Shown here: one piece after another, positions 31,895-40,301 of the stretch
Numbering within the stretch: position 1 is the first letter of the stretch
How the letters are laid out: each line of letters begins with the position of its first letter
Assembly: GCF_009380165.1 (NCBI RefSeq)
Contig: NZ_WHUF01000011.1
Location: forward strand, 1-64,000
DNA length: 64,000 bases
Source of the DNA: Rugamonas rivuli
GTDB lineage: Bacteria > Pseudomonadota > Gammaproteobacteria > Burkholderiales > Burkholderiaceae_D
Direction: 5' to 3'
The notes under the pieces: generated by a model
Told to the model about the DNA's origin: nothing
The model's database searches: none
The model's input: the letters and a program-made list of their open reading frames with translations, nothing else
Made by a program: the position numbers and the translations under genes

Positions 31895-34294
31895 TTAGTT
31901 GCGGACAGGCTTACCGGTCTGCATCATGCCCATGATGCGTTCCTGGGTCTTCGGATGGTTCAGCAGTTCCAGGAAAGCTTTACGCTCCATGTCCAGGAAC
32001 CACTGCTCGTTCACGAACGAACCCTGGTCGATATCGCCGCCCGACACGATCTCGGCGATCATCTCGCCCAGCTTGAAATCGTGCGCGGAGATGAAGCCGC
32101 CGTCGCGCATGTTGACCAGCTGTGCCTTGATGGTGCCGTAGCCGTAGCGGCCGGTCACTTGCACAGGAGTCTTCAGCGGTGGACGATAGCCCTTGTCGAA
32201 CATGGCGCGCGCTTCAACCTTGGCGACGTGCAGCAGTTCGTAAGGGTTGAACACGATCACGTCGTCTTCCTTCAGGTAACCCATGGCCTGCGCTTCCAGT
32301 GCCGACTTCGACACGTTGGCGGTAGCGGCATTGGTGAAACCGGTTTTCAGGAATTGCAGAATGTCGTTGCCCTTGGCTTCCTTGAACGCGCGCACTGCCG
32401 CTTCTTTCAAGCCGCCGCCCGCAGGGATCAGGCCGACGCCCACTTCCACCAGGCCGATGTACGATTCGATCGAGGCCACGCGCTTCGAAGCGTGCAGCGC
32501 CATTTCGCAGCCGCCGCCCAGCGCCAGGCCAGCAACAGCAGCCACCACCGGCACGTTCGAATATTTCATCGCCATGAAGGTGTCTTGCAGTTCGCGGATG
32601 ATAGGGTCGACCGCTTTCGCGCCGCCCTGCATGAACGCAGGCAGTGCCGATTGCAGGTCGGCGCCGGCCGAGAACGCGCCGCCGTCGGCTGCGTCCGCGC
32701 TCCAGATCACCAGGCCCTTGAAGTTCTTCTCGGCTTCGGCCAGTGCTTTGCGGAAGCCGGCGATCACGCCTGGGCTGATCACGTGCATCTTGGTTTTCAG
32801 CGAGATCACCAGGACGTCGTCGCCCGAGTGCCACAGGCGGACGTCGTCGTCTTCGTGCACGGTGGTGCCGGCGGTGCGGCCATCGATGGCGCCCGAACCC
32901 AGTACCGGTGCGCGGAATGCCTGACGGTCGTAGACGGCCAGCGACGAGCGCGGCACGAACGATTTCGAGACTGCGGACCACGAACCTTCAGCGGTGTGGA
33001 CGCCGCCTTTTTCAGCGACCGGACCTTCGAATACCCAGGCTGGCAGCGGTGCGTTGCACAGTGCGTGGCCGGCTTCGATGTCTTCCTTGACCCACTGGGC
33101 CACTTGCGACCAGCCTGCGGCTTGCCACGTTTCGAACGGGCCGACGTTCCAGCCGAAGCCCCAGCGCATGGCGAAGTCGATGTCGCGCGCGTTGTCGGCC
33201 ACGGTGTCCAGGTGGATCGCGATGTAGTGGAAAGCGTCGCGGAAGATCGCCCACAGGAACTGGCCTTGTGGGTTGGTCGATTCGCGCAGCGCCTTCATTT
33301 TCTTGACCGGATCTTTTTCCTTCAAGATGCGGGCAACGATGTCGGCAGCCTTGCCGCCGCCGGTCACGTATTCGCCGGTGGCGAAGTCCAGGCGTTGGAT
33401 TTCCTTGCCAACTTTTTTGTAGAAGCCCGCGCCGGACTTTTGGCCCAGCGCGCCTTTTTCTACCAGGCCCGCCAGCACGGCTGGAGTCTTGTAGACAGCG
33501 GCGAACGGATCGTTCGGGAGGTAGTCTTGCATGGTCTTGATCACATGACCCATGGTGTCCAGGCCGACCACGTCCGCAGTGCGGAAGGTGCCCGACTTGG
33601 CGCGGCCCAGCTTGGCGCCGGTCAGATCGTCGACCACGTCCACGGACAGGCCGAATTTCTCTGCTTCGTGCACGATCGCCAGGATGCCGAACACGCCGAC
33701 GCGGTTGGCGATGAAGTTAGGCGTATCTTTGGCGCGAACCACGCCCTTGCCCAGGGTGGTGGTCAGGAAGCCTTCCAGCTGGTCGGAAATTTCCGGCTTG
33801 GTGAACTCGGTCGGGATGATTTCGACCAGGTGCATATAGCGCGGCGGGTTGAAGAAGTGCACGCCGCAGTAGCGCGATTTCAGGTCGGCGTCGAAGCCTT
33901 CGGACAGCTTGGTGATCGACAGGCCCGAGGTGTTCGAGGCGAAGATCGCGTTGGCGGCGATGTGCGGAGCGACCTTCTTGTACAGGTCGTGTTTCCAGTC
34001 CATGCGCTCGGCGATGGCTTCGATGATCAGGTCGCACTCGGCCAGCTTGGCCAGGTCGTCTTCGTAGTTGGCGACTTCGATCAGCGCGGCGTGGTCCTTG
34101 TTGCCCAGTGGTGCAGGCGACAGTTTTTTCAGGTTCTCGATGGCGCGCAGCACGATGCCGTTCTTCGGACCTTCTTTGGCAGGCAGGTCGAACAGCACCA
34201 CAGGCACTTTGGCGTTGACGCAATGAGCGGCGATTTGCGCGCCCATCACGCCGGCGCCCAGCACGGCTACTTTTTTAACGATGAAATTGGTCAT
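31895..34294 (-). CDS. Bifunctional 3-hydroxyacyl-CoA dehydrogenase / enoyl-CoA hydratase
   Basis: A 799-residue beta-oxidation enzyme. The NAD-binding Rossmann motif VAVLGAGVMGAQIAAHC is at residues 8-24; dehydrogenase signature elements are FASNTSGLSI, RYCGVHFFNPPRYMHLVEII and TPNFIANRVG. The C-terminal 300 residues are a crotonase domain with FSAGADLQSALPAF and AGLALGGGCEMALHASKRVA. The domain order (dehydrogenase first, hydratase last) is the reverse of E. coli FadB and like the FadN/YusL type common in betaproteobacteria. It oxidises 3-hydroxyacyl-CoA with NAD and hydrates enoyl-CoA. The gene follows the acyl-CoA dehydrogenase gene by 18 bp in the same operon. Confidence 0.93.
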   Translation of the reverse strand: MTNFIVKKVAVLGAGVMGAQIAAHCVNAKVPVVLFDLPAKEGPKNGIVLRAIENLKKLSPAPLGNKDHAALIEVANYEDDLAKLAECDLIIEAIAERMDWKHDLYKKVAPHIAANAIFASNTSGLSITKLSEGFDADLKSRYCGVHFFNPPRYMHLVEIIPTEFTKPEISDQLEGFLTTTLGKGVVRAKDTPNFIANRVGVFGILAIVHEAEKFGLSVDVVDDLTGAKLGRAKSGTFRTADVVGLDTMGHVIKTMQDYLPNDPFAAVYKTPAVLAGLVEKGALGQKSGAGFYKKVGKEIQRLDFATGEYVTGGGKAADIVARILKEKDPVKKMKALRESTNPQGQFLWAIFRDAFHYIAIHLDTVADNARDIDFAMRWGFGWNVGPFETWQAAGWSQVAQWVKEDIEAGHALCNAPLPAWVFEGPVAEKGGVHTAEGSWSAVSKSFVPRSSLAVYDRQAFRAPVLGSGAIDGRTAGTTVHEDDDVRLWHSGDDVLVISLKTKMHVISPGVIAGFRKALAEAEKNFKGLVIWSADAADGGAFSAGADLQSALPAFMQGGAKAVDPIIRELQDTFMAMKYSNVPVVAAVAGLALGGGCEMALHASKRVASIESYIGLVEVGVGLIPAGGGLKEAAVRAFKEAKGNDILQFLKTGFTNAATANVSKSALEAQAMGYLKEDDVIVFNPYELLHVAKVEARAMFDKGYRPPLKTPVQVTGRYGYGTIKAQLVNMRDGGFISAHDFKLGEMIAEIVSGGDIDQGSFVNEQWFLDMERKAFLELLNHPKTQERIMGMMQTGKPVRN

Positions 34295-34312
34295 GTCGTT
34301 TCCTCTAGGTTC

Positions 34313-36103
34313 TTAGAACAGGTCGGCGTCGAGTGCCATCAGGTTGGCGGAGCCCGAACGTGCCTGGCGAATCAAGGTTGCAGTTTCTGGCTGCAGGCGA
34401 GCGAAGTAGAAGCGCGCCGTGGCCAGCTTGGCTTTGTAGAAATTGTCGCCGCTGTCTTCTTTGGCCAGGGCGATTTTCGCCATCTGTGCGAAGAAGTAGC
34501 TGTACACCATGTGGCCGACCACGCGCAGGTAAGGTACGCATGCCGCGCCGACTTCGTCCGGGTTCTGGAAGGCTTTCATGCCGATTTCCATCGTCAGCTT
34601 GGTGACTTTGTCGCCCAGGTCGCCCAGCGGGGTGACGAATTCGCTCATCGCTTCGTCGGTGCCGTTGTCTTCCACGAAGGCTTTGATCTTCTCGCCGAAC
34701 TTGCGCAGCTTGGCGCCGTTGTCGCCCAGGATCTTACGGCCCAGCAGGTCCAGCGACTGGATGGTGTTGGTGCCTTCGTAGATCAGGTTGATGCGGGCGT
34801 CGCGCACGTACTGCTCCATGCCCCACTCGGAGATGTAGCCGTGGCCGCCGAACACTTGCATCGCTTCCGAAGTGGCGATCCAGGCGTTGTCGGTGATGAA
34901 GGCCTTGACGATAGGGGTCAGCAGCGCGACTTCGTCGGCGGCTTCCTTGCGCACTTCTTCGTCAGGGTGGTGCAGTTCGCGGTCGATCTGCAGCGCCACG
35001 TACGACGTAAAGGCGCGTGCGCCTTCGGCGTAGGCCTTGCCGGTCAACAGCATGCGGCGCACGTCCGGGTGAACGATGATCGGGTCGGCCGGCATTTCCG
35101 GATTCTTCACGCCCGACAGCGAGCGCATCTGGATGCGGTCCTTGGCGTAGATCAGCGCGTTCTGGTAAGCGATCTCGGTCAGGCCCAGCGACTGCATGCC
35201 CACGCCCAGGCGGGCTGCGTTCATGAACACGAACATGGCGTTCAAGCCTTTGTTCGGCTGGCCGATGATCCAGCCACGGGCACCGTCCAGATTCATCTGG
35301 CAGGTCGAGTTGCCGTGGATGCCCATTTTTTCTTCGATGGCGCCGCAGGTGATCGGGTTGCGTTCGCCGACCGAGCCGTCCGCCTTCGGCAGGAACTTAG
35401 GCACCAGGAACAGCGAAATGCCTTTCGAGCCTTCCGGTGCGTCCGGCACGCGGGCCAGCACCAGGTGCAGGATGTTTTCGGCCATGTCGTGTTCGCCGGC
35501 CGAGATGAAGATCTTGTTGCCGGTGATCAGCCACGAGCCGTCTTCCTGTGGCAGCGCTTTCGAGCGCAGCATGCCCAGGTCGGTGCCGCAGTGCGGTTCG
35601 GTCAGGCACATCGTGCCGGTCCACTCGCCGGAAACCAGTTTCGGCAGGTAGACTTCCTTCTGGTGGTCGGTGCCGTGTTCTTTCAGGCACTCGTAGGCGC
35701 CGTGCGACAGGCCAGGGTACATGGTCCAGGCCTGGTTGGCCGAGTTCAGCATTTCGTAGAACGAGTTGTTCAGCACGACCGGCAGGCCCTGGCCGCCGAA
35801 TTGCGGATCGCAGGCCAGCGCAGCCCAGCCGCCGTCAACGTACTGCTTGTACGCTTCCTTGAAGCCTTTTGGAGTGGTCACGGTGTGGTTGGTCGCGTCG
35901 TGCTTGCAGCCTTCGCGGTCGCCCGAGTGGTTCAGCGGGAACAGCACTTCAGCGGTGAACTTGCCGCCTTCTTCCAGCACCTGGTTGATGATGTCGGCAT
36001 CGACTTCGGAATAATCCGGCAGCGATTTCAGTTCCTCTTCCACTTTCAGGAACTCGTGCAGAACGAATTGCATATCCCGGATTGGCGCGACGTATTGACC
36101 CAT
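34313..36103 (-). CDS. Acyl-CoA dehydrogenase (FadE-like, with C-terminal extension)
   Basis: A 596-residue FAD enzyme for the first step of beta-oxidation. The central motifs are MCLTEPHCGTDLGMLRSKA, ITGNKIFISAGEHDM and, in the C-terminal helical domain, QVFGGHGYISEWGMEQYVRD (the R.ARI.I.YEGTN region follows). The extra N- and C-terminal segments match the larger acyl-CoA dehydrogenases of the AidB/DmdC/FadE5 kind rather than the 380-residue type. It is the first enzyme gene of the operon; AGGAG precedes ATG 36103. The inverted repeat at 36121-36139 lies directly upstream, so expression is probably repressed by the TetR protein encoded next door. Confidence 0.93.
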   Translation of the reverse strand: MGQYVAPIRDMQFVLHEFLKVEEELKSLPDYSEVDADIINQVLEEGGKFTAEVLFPLNHSGDREGCKHDATNHTVTTPKGFKEAYKQYVDGGWAALACDPQFGGQGLPVVLNNSFYEMLNSANQAWTMYPGLSHGAYECLKEHGTDHQKEVYLPKLVSGEWTGTMCLTEPHCGTDLGMLRSKALPQEDGSWLITGNKIFISAGEHDMAENILHLVLARVPDAPEGSKGISLFLVPKFLPKADGSVGERNPITCGAIEEKMGIHGNSTCQMNLDGARGWIIGQPNKGLNAMFVFMNAARLGVGMQSLGLTEIAYQNALIYAKDRIQMRSLSGVKNPEMPADPIIVHPDVRRMLLTGKAYAEGARAFTSYVALQIDRELHHPDEEVRKEAADEVALLTPIVKAFITDNAWIATSEAMQVFGGHGYISEWGMEQYVRDARINLIYEGTNTIQSLDLLGRKILGDNGAKLRKFGEKIKAFVEDNGTDEAMSEFVTPLGDLGDKVTKLTMEIGMKAFQNPDEVGAACVPYLRVVGHMVYSYFFAQMAKIALAKEDSGDNFYKAKLATARFYFARLQPETATLIRQARSGSANLMALDADLF

Positions 36104-36120
36104 GATTTTCTCCTGATGAC

Positions 36121-36139
36121 TTTTGTAGTGACTACGAAA
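36121..36139. promoter_or_regulatory. Inverted repeat, candidate TetR operator
   Basis: The arms TTTTGTAG and CTACGAAA (7 of 8 symmetric) flank a 3-bp centre, 18 bp before the acyl-CoA dehydrogenase start. Size and symmetry fit a TetR-family operator controlling the beta-oxidation operon. Confidence 0.55.
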
Positions 36140-36155
36140 TGGTATGTGTAATTCT

Positions 36156-36776
36156 TTATTGCTGCGCCACCACCGCGGACGGCGTTTGCGGATTGCGATA
36201 GGTTTCGATCAAGCGCTCGAAGCCGATGCCTGCCCGGCCCAGGCTGCCCGGAATGCGCAGGAAGCGCGCATCGTGGTGCAGTGCCAGGATCAGGCCGTAC
36301 ATCTCGTACACCAGTTGCTGCGGGTCGGTATCTGCCTTCAGGTCGCCGGACTCGATGCACTGCTTCACGCAGCGCAACAGCGCGCCCTGCCAGGCGCCAA
36401 CCATGGCCATCAGCTCTTCGCGGATCGGACCCGGACGGTCGTCATACTCGACCGCGCCGCTGATGTAGATGCAGCCCGAGGCCACTTCCACACTGACCCG
36501 CTTGACCCAGCGCGCGAACATCGACTTGAGCCGCTGGATGCCGCGCGGCTCTTTGACGCTAGGGAAAAACACTTCCTGCTCGAAACGATGGTGGTACAGC
36601 TTGAGTACTTCCAACTGCAAATCTTCGCGCGATCCGAAGTGCGCAAACACGCCGGATTTGCTCATGTTCATCTTATCCGCGAGCAATCCGATGGTCAGGC
36701 CTTCCAGACCATCCCGGCTGGCCAGGTCCAGCGCCACGTCGAGGATTGCGGCACGGGTGAGTTCACCTTTGCGCAT
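36156..36776 (-). CDS. TetR/AcrR-family regulator of the fatty-acid operon
   Basis: A 206-residue repressor-type protein. The N-terminal helix-turn-helix is RKGELTRAAILDVALDLA, with TIGLLADKMNMSKSGVFAHF as the recognition part. The C-terminal ligand domain includes WVKRVSVEVASGCIYISGAV and YEMYGLILALHHDARFL. I start at ATG 36776, which gives the conserved MRKGE.TR N-terminus; a TTG 12 codons upstream also stays in frame, and neither has a good ribosome-binding site. It is encoded just upstream of the acyl-CoA dehydrogenase gene on the same strand. The likely inducer is a long-chain acyl-CoA or fatty acid, inferred from context. Confidence 0.88.
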   Translation of the reverse strand: MRKGELTRAAILDVALDLASRDGLEGLTIGLLADKMNMSKSGVFAHFGSREDLQLEVLKLYHHRFEQEVFFPSVKEPRGIQRLKSMFARWVKRVSVEVASGCIYISGAVEYDDRPGPIREELMAMVGAWQGALLRCVKQCIESGDLKADTDPQQLVYEMYGLILALHHDARFLRIPGSLGRAGIGFERLIETYRNPQTPSAVVAQQ

Positions 36777-36981
36777 AAATTTAGTTGAGGTATTAATAAG
36801 ATTGCGTCCCAAAGTAAAATTTAATCATGGAGAAAAGAGCATTCTGCTCCAGTTAAATTTACTCCGTGTGAAAAGAATTGCGAACGCTCGTACTATTATC
36901 CACTGAGGGGTAAAAGTCAAACAGTACCGTTAGAGGTGGCGTTCTATTGCTGCGTCGCAGCAATACGGGGCGGCAACTTGC

Positions 36982-37353
36982 TTACAGCTTGCCCAACAGA
37001 CGGCGGTCGCGCTTGGTCGGCCGCCCTTTGAAATCCGCGCTCGGTTCGCGGAACATCTTGCGTTGTTCGGCCACGGTGGCGCGGCGCTCGACGCTGGCGT
37101 CGGTCTCTTCGTAGAGGTTGCGGGCGATGGGCGCGGCGGCCCGCACGTCGGACAAATTCATCACGTCGACCTCCCAGCGGTCGGAGCCGTTGTCGATGTC
37201 CAGCGTGTCGCCGATGCGCACCGCGCGCGCCGGCTTGACCTTGTCGCCGCCCAGCTTGACCTTGCCGTTATCGACCGCCTCGGTGGCCAGCGAACGGGTC
37301 TTGAAGAAGCGCGCGGCCCACAGCCATTTATCCAGTCTGACACTTTCGCTCAA
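36982..37353 (-). CDS. Hsp15-like RNA-binding S4-domain protein
   Basis: A 123-residue protein. The S4 domain occupies the first 65 residues: RLDKWLWAARFFKTRSLATE and then GKVKLGGDKVKPARAVRIGD, a standard Hsp15 (HslR) pattern. A basic tail ends RPTKRDRRLLGKL. By family knowledge Hsp15 binds 50S subunits that carry stalled nascent chains. The start is TTG 37353, overlapping the stop of the cardiolipin synthase gene (TTGA); no ATG is available in the right place. The overlap indicates translational coupling. The gene is the last of this unit. Confidence 0.87.
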   Translation of the reverse strand: MSESVRLDKWLWAARFFKTRSLATEAVDNGKVKLGGDKVKPARAVRIGDTLDIDNGSDRWEVDVMNLSDVRAAAPIARNLYEETDASVERRATVAEQRKMFREPSADFKGRPTKRDRRLLGKL

Positions 37354-38513
37354 GCGTATTTCCCCACTGCGAAAACCCGCATCGCCATCTTGTACGCGAA
37401 GAACGCGATTTCGTAGCCGATGCGGCGGAAGCGGCCGACGTGCGCGAAGTCGGCGTAGTCGACCACCACGCCGTCGGCGATGGCGGCCTCGATATGCTGG
37501 CGCAAGCTTTGCGCGAAGGCCGCATCCTTGATCACCACATTCGCTTCCTGGTTCAAAAACAGGCTCAAGCCGTCCACATTGCTGGAGCCCACGGTCGCCC
37601 AGTCGTCGTCGATCACCGCCACCTTGGCGTGCAACTGGGTCTTGTGATATTCCACCACTTTGACGCCGGCCGCAAGCAGCTTCGGGTAGAAGGAATGCGC
37701 AACCGCGTCCTGCAGCCAGATTTCGCCGACGCCGATCAGCAGCGTCACCTCGACGCCGCGCTCGGCGGCGGCGGCCAGCGCGTGGCGGAATCTGGCGCCC
37801 GGCGCGAAATACGGATTGGCCAGCAGCACGCTCTTGCGGGCGCGGCCCAGCGCATGCATATAGGCGCGCTGTATGGTCCTGCGGTTGCGCAGGTTGTCGC
37901 GCACCACGAAGCCGGCCTGCACCATGTTCTCGCGGGCGATCTTGTTCACCTTGCGCATGTCGCGGAACAGGCCGATGCGCTTGATGATGCCCAGCTTGCC
38001 CAGCCGGCGCCACTGGGTCAGCGCCTCCAGCTGGATGGACGCCACCAGCGGGCCGCGCACCTGCACCGCGAAATCCCAGCGCGGCGCCGCCAGCTGACGG
38101 CTGTGGTCGTAGTCGCAGAACATGTCGTCGTTGATGTTGATGCCGCCGACAAAGGCCAGCTCGCGGTCGGTCACGCAGATCTTGCGGTGGGTGCGCGTGA
38201 CGCCGCGCCTGAACCAGGGATTGAACACGCGGTGCTCGACGCCGGCGGCCACCAGGTCCGCATGCATGGCGTTGATTTGCCGGCGCCCGGTGCCCCACCA
38301 GTCGGTGATCATGCGCACCTGCACGCCGCGCCGGGCCGCGCCCTTGAGCGCCGCCAGCACCCGCCGGCCGGTGTCGTCGGCGGCGAAGATATAGGTCTCG
38401 AAATACACCTCGTACCGCGCCGCGTCGATGGCGGCGATCAGCGCCGGAAAGAAGTCGGTGCCGGTGTGCAGCAGGGTGACTTCGTTATCGGCGAGAAAAT
38501 TTACTGTACGCAT
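37350..38513 (-). CDS. clsB: Cardiolipin synthase B-like phospholipase D-family protein
   Basis: A 387-residue protein with two HKD motifs: THRKICVTD (His109, Lys111, Asp116) and LHAKVAVIDDD (His295, Lys297, Asp302), followed by GSSNVDGLSLFLNQEANVVI. It lacks the N-terminal membrane helices of ClsA, and its length fits ClsB/YbhO. By family knowledge it makes cardiolipin from phosphatidylglycerol and possibly other donors at the inner membrane. The YbhP-like hydrolase gene (39428-40243) lies nearby, as in E. coli, but here a binding-protein gene separates the two. Its stop overlaps the start of the Hsp15-like gene. Confidence 0.9.
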   Translation of the reverse strand: MRTVNFLADNEVTLLHTGTDFFPALIAAIDAARYEVYFETYIFAADDTGRRVLAALKGAARRGVQVRMITDWWGTGRRQINAMHADLVAAGVEHRVFNPWFRRGVTRTHRKICVTDRELAFVGGININDDMFCDYDHSRQLAAPRWDFAVQVRGPLVASIQLEALTQWRRLGKLGIIKRIGLFRDMRKVNKIARENMVQAGFVVRDNLRNRRTIQRAYMHALGRARKSVLLANPYFAPGARFRHALAAAAERGVEVTLLIGVGEIWLQDAVAHSFYPKLLAAGVKVVEYHKTQLHAKVAVIDDDWATVGSSNVDGLSLFLNQEANVVIKDAAFAQSLRQHIEAAIADGVVVDYADFAHVGRFRRIGYEIAFFAYKMAMRVFAVGKYA

Positions 38514-38566
38514 AGCTGGATTCTAACCCCGAGTGGCATGGGAAGGCGCTCCCGTGGAAACAAGTC

Positions 38567-38572
38567 TATAAT
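38567..38572 (+). promoter_or_regulatory. Consensus -10 box before the binding-protein gene
   Basis: A perfect TATAAT lies 45 bp before ATG 38617. No matching -35 hexamer is seen 16-18 bp upstream, so the promoter call is tentative. Confidence 0.35.
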
Positions 38573-38616
38573 AAATTGCAACCCTCTTGTGAGAGGCAAC
38601 GCTCGGAGCGCTATGC

Positions 38617-39426
38617 ATGGGAGCACGATGGCTGACCCGTAGTCCATGGATGCTGCTGGCGGCCGCTTGCGGGGTGGCGGCGGCCGAGCCTCCGGCCGCC
38701 TGCCCCAAGGTGGTGGTGTCCGCCGATCCCGACTATCCGCCGCTGCACTGGTACGACGGCAAGCAGTTGCGCGGCCCCAGCGTCGAACTGGCCGCGCGCA
38801 TCCTGGCCGATCTGCAGATCCCCTACGAAGTGCGCTACGTCGGCCCGTGGAAACGCGTGCTGGCGTATGCCGCCGCCGGCCAGGTCGATCTGGTGGCGAC
38901 CTTGAAGATCCAGCCCGAGCGCGAACGCTATCTGGATTTTGTGCGCACGCCGGCGTTTCCCAATCCGGTGGCGGTGTTTGTGCAGCGCCAGCGCGCCTTC
39001 ATCTTCAACAACTGGCAAGACCTGGCCAGCCACAAGGGCGGCATCGCACTGGGCAATACCTTCGGCCAGCAGTTCTCGCAGTTCGCCGCCAGCCATTTGC
39101 GGCTGGAGGAATCCGGCACCGCCGACACCAATTTCCGCAAGCTGGGCCTGGGCCGCATCGACTATTTCGTCAGCGGCCTGTTCACCGGCGAGGCGTGGCT
39201 GGCACGCCGCGGCCTCGGCGCGCAGTTCATGGCGATGCGCCCCTTCCTGACGGAAGACAAGAACTACTACGCCTTCGCCAAAAGCAGCCCCTGCGTCAAA
39301 TATCTCGATGCGTTTGAAACCCGGCTCAAGGAGCTGGTGGCCAGCCAGACCAATATCGCCATGCTCAACGCCAGCCTGCAACACCTCGACGTCAAGCTCG
39401 ACAGCGCAACGCTGAGCCGCAAGTAG
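38617..39426 (+). CDS. Periplasmic substrate-binding protein, SBP_bac_3 type
   Basis: A 269-residue exported protein. The signal peptide ends near AACGVAAAEP. The mature part shows DPDYPPLHWYDGKQLRGPSV, ELAARILADLQIPYEVRYVG and AGQVDLVATLKIQPERERYL, the usual amino-acid-binding-protein layout. GGAG precedes ATG 38617. No transporter genes are adjacent. It is inserted on the opposite strand between clsB and the YbhP-like gene, which are normally neighbours. It is a distant relative of the protein at 17074-17844; the ligand is unknown. Confidence 0.82.
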   Translation: MGARWLTRSPWMLLAAACGVAAAEPPAACPKVVVSADPDYPPLHWYDGKQLRGPSVELAARILADLQIPYEVRYVGPWKRVLAYAAAGQVDLVATLKIQPERERYLDFVRTPAFPNPVAVFVQRQRAFIFNNWQDLASHKGGIALGNTFGQQFSQFAASHLRLEESGTADTNFRKLGLGRIDYFVSGLFTGEAWLARRGLGAQFMAMRPFLTEDKNYYAFAKSSPCVKYLDAFETRLKELVASQTNIAMLNASLQHLDVKLDSATLSRK

Positions 39427-39427
39427 C

Positions 39428-40243
39428 TCAGGCCAGCGCCAGGCTGGCGACGATGGGCGCGTGGTCGGACAGCTTGGCCCACAGGTTGCCGTGCATGACC
39501 TCCGCCGCCTCGACCTTGAAGCCGCGCACATAGATGCGGTCCAGCCGGAAGAACGGCAAGGCGGCCGGGAAGGTGCGGGCCGGATTGGCGCCGGACTTGC
39601 GGCGCAGCGTGCGCACGATCTCGTCCAGCGCCGAGTTGGAACCGATCTGGTCGAAGGCCTCGACCACGCCGAGCGCGTTGCGCAGTTCGCCGCTGAGGGT
39701 GTTGCGCCAGTCGTTGAAGTCGCCGGCGATGATGACCGGCTCGCCGTTGGGCGCGGACGCCCGCACCGCCGAGATCAGCGCCTGGGTCTGGCGGCGGCGC
39801 CCCGCCTCGAACAGGCCCAGGTGCACCACATAGCAGTGCACGGTGCCGCGCGGCGTCTCCAGCACGCAGTGCAGGATGCCGCGCTGTTCGTAGGCGTGGT
39901 CGGAGACGTCGTGGTTGGCCTGGTTGGCGATCGGGAAGGCGCTCAGCAGCGCGTTGCCGTGGTGGCCGTGGTCGTAGATCGCATTCATGCCGTAGGCGGC
40001 ATGGGCGTGGCGCGATTCGCCGGCAAAATATTCATGCTGCGCCGCAGCGGGCCAATGCTTGTGGCCCAGGTGCTCGGCGCCGTACTTGGCCGCCTTCAAA
40101 TCGTGCTTGCCCTGCACCTCTTGCAGAAAAACCACATCGGCGTCGAACAGGCCGATCGCCTGCTTCAGCGCCAGCACCCGCGGCTCGCTGCGGATGGCGG
40201 ACACGCCCTTGTGGATGTTGTAGGTGGCGACGCGGATTCTCAT
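39428..40243 (-). CDS. Endonuclease/exonuclease/phosphatase-family protein (YbhP-like)
   Basis: A 271-residue EEP-fold hydrolase. The metal-site motifs are in order: RVATYNIHKGVS, ADVVFLQEVQG (Glu), HLGLFEAGRRRQ, IIAGDFNDWRN, FRLDRIYVRG and LSDHAPIVASL. All catalytic positions of the fold are present. The N-terminus has no signal peptide, so it is cytoplasmic. By synteny with ybhO-ybhP it belongs with the cardiolipin synthase B gene, and a phospholipid- or lipid-related phosphodiesterase role is possible. It converges with the binding-protein gene with one base between the stops. Confidence 0.87.
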   Translation of the reverse strand: MRIRVATYNIHKGVSAIRSEPRVLALKQAIGLFDADVVFLQEVQGKHDLKAAKYGAEHLGHKHWPAAAQHEYFAGESRHAHAAYGMNAIYDHGHHGNALLSAFPIANQANHDVSDHAYEQRGILHCVLETPRGTVHCYVVHLGLFEAGRRRQTQALISAVRASAPNGEPVIIAGDFNDWRNTLSGELRNALGVVEAFDQIGSNSALDEIVRTLRRKSGANPARTFPAALPFFRLDRIYVRGFKVEAAEVMHGNLWAKLSDHAPIVASLALA

Positions 40244-40301
40244 GGGTCTATTCTAACCCTGAGTCCGGGATTGCGGCGTGCGCCGCCACACATAGGGATG
40301 G

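Noticed and set aside
31955..36151. A 1398-codon open frame on the plus strand opposite the beta-oxidation genes
   Set aside because: It is the antisense shadow of GC-rich genes with strong codon bias; the product is low-complexity (His/Gln/Arg/Ala/Val) and matches no family, while the minus strand carries intact enzymes.
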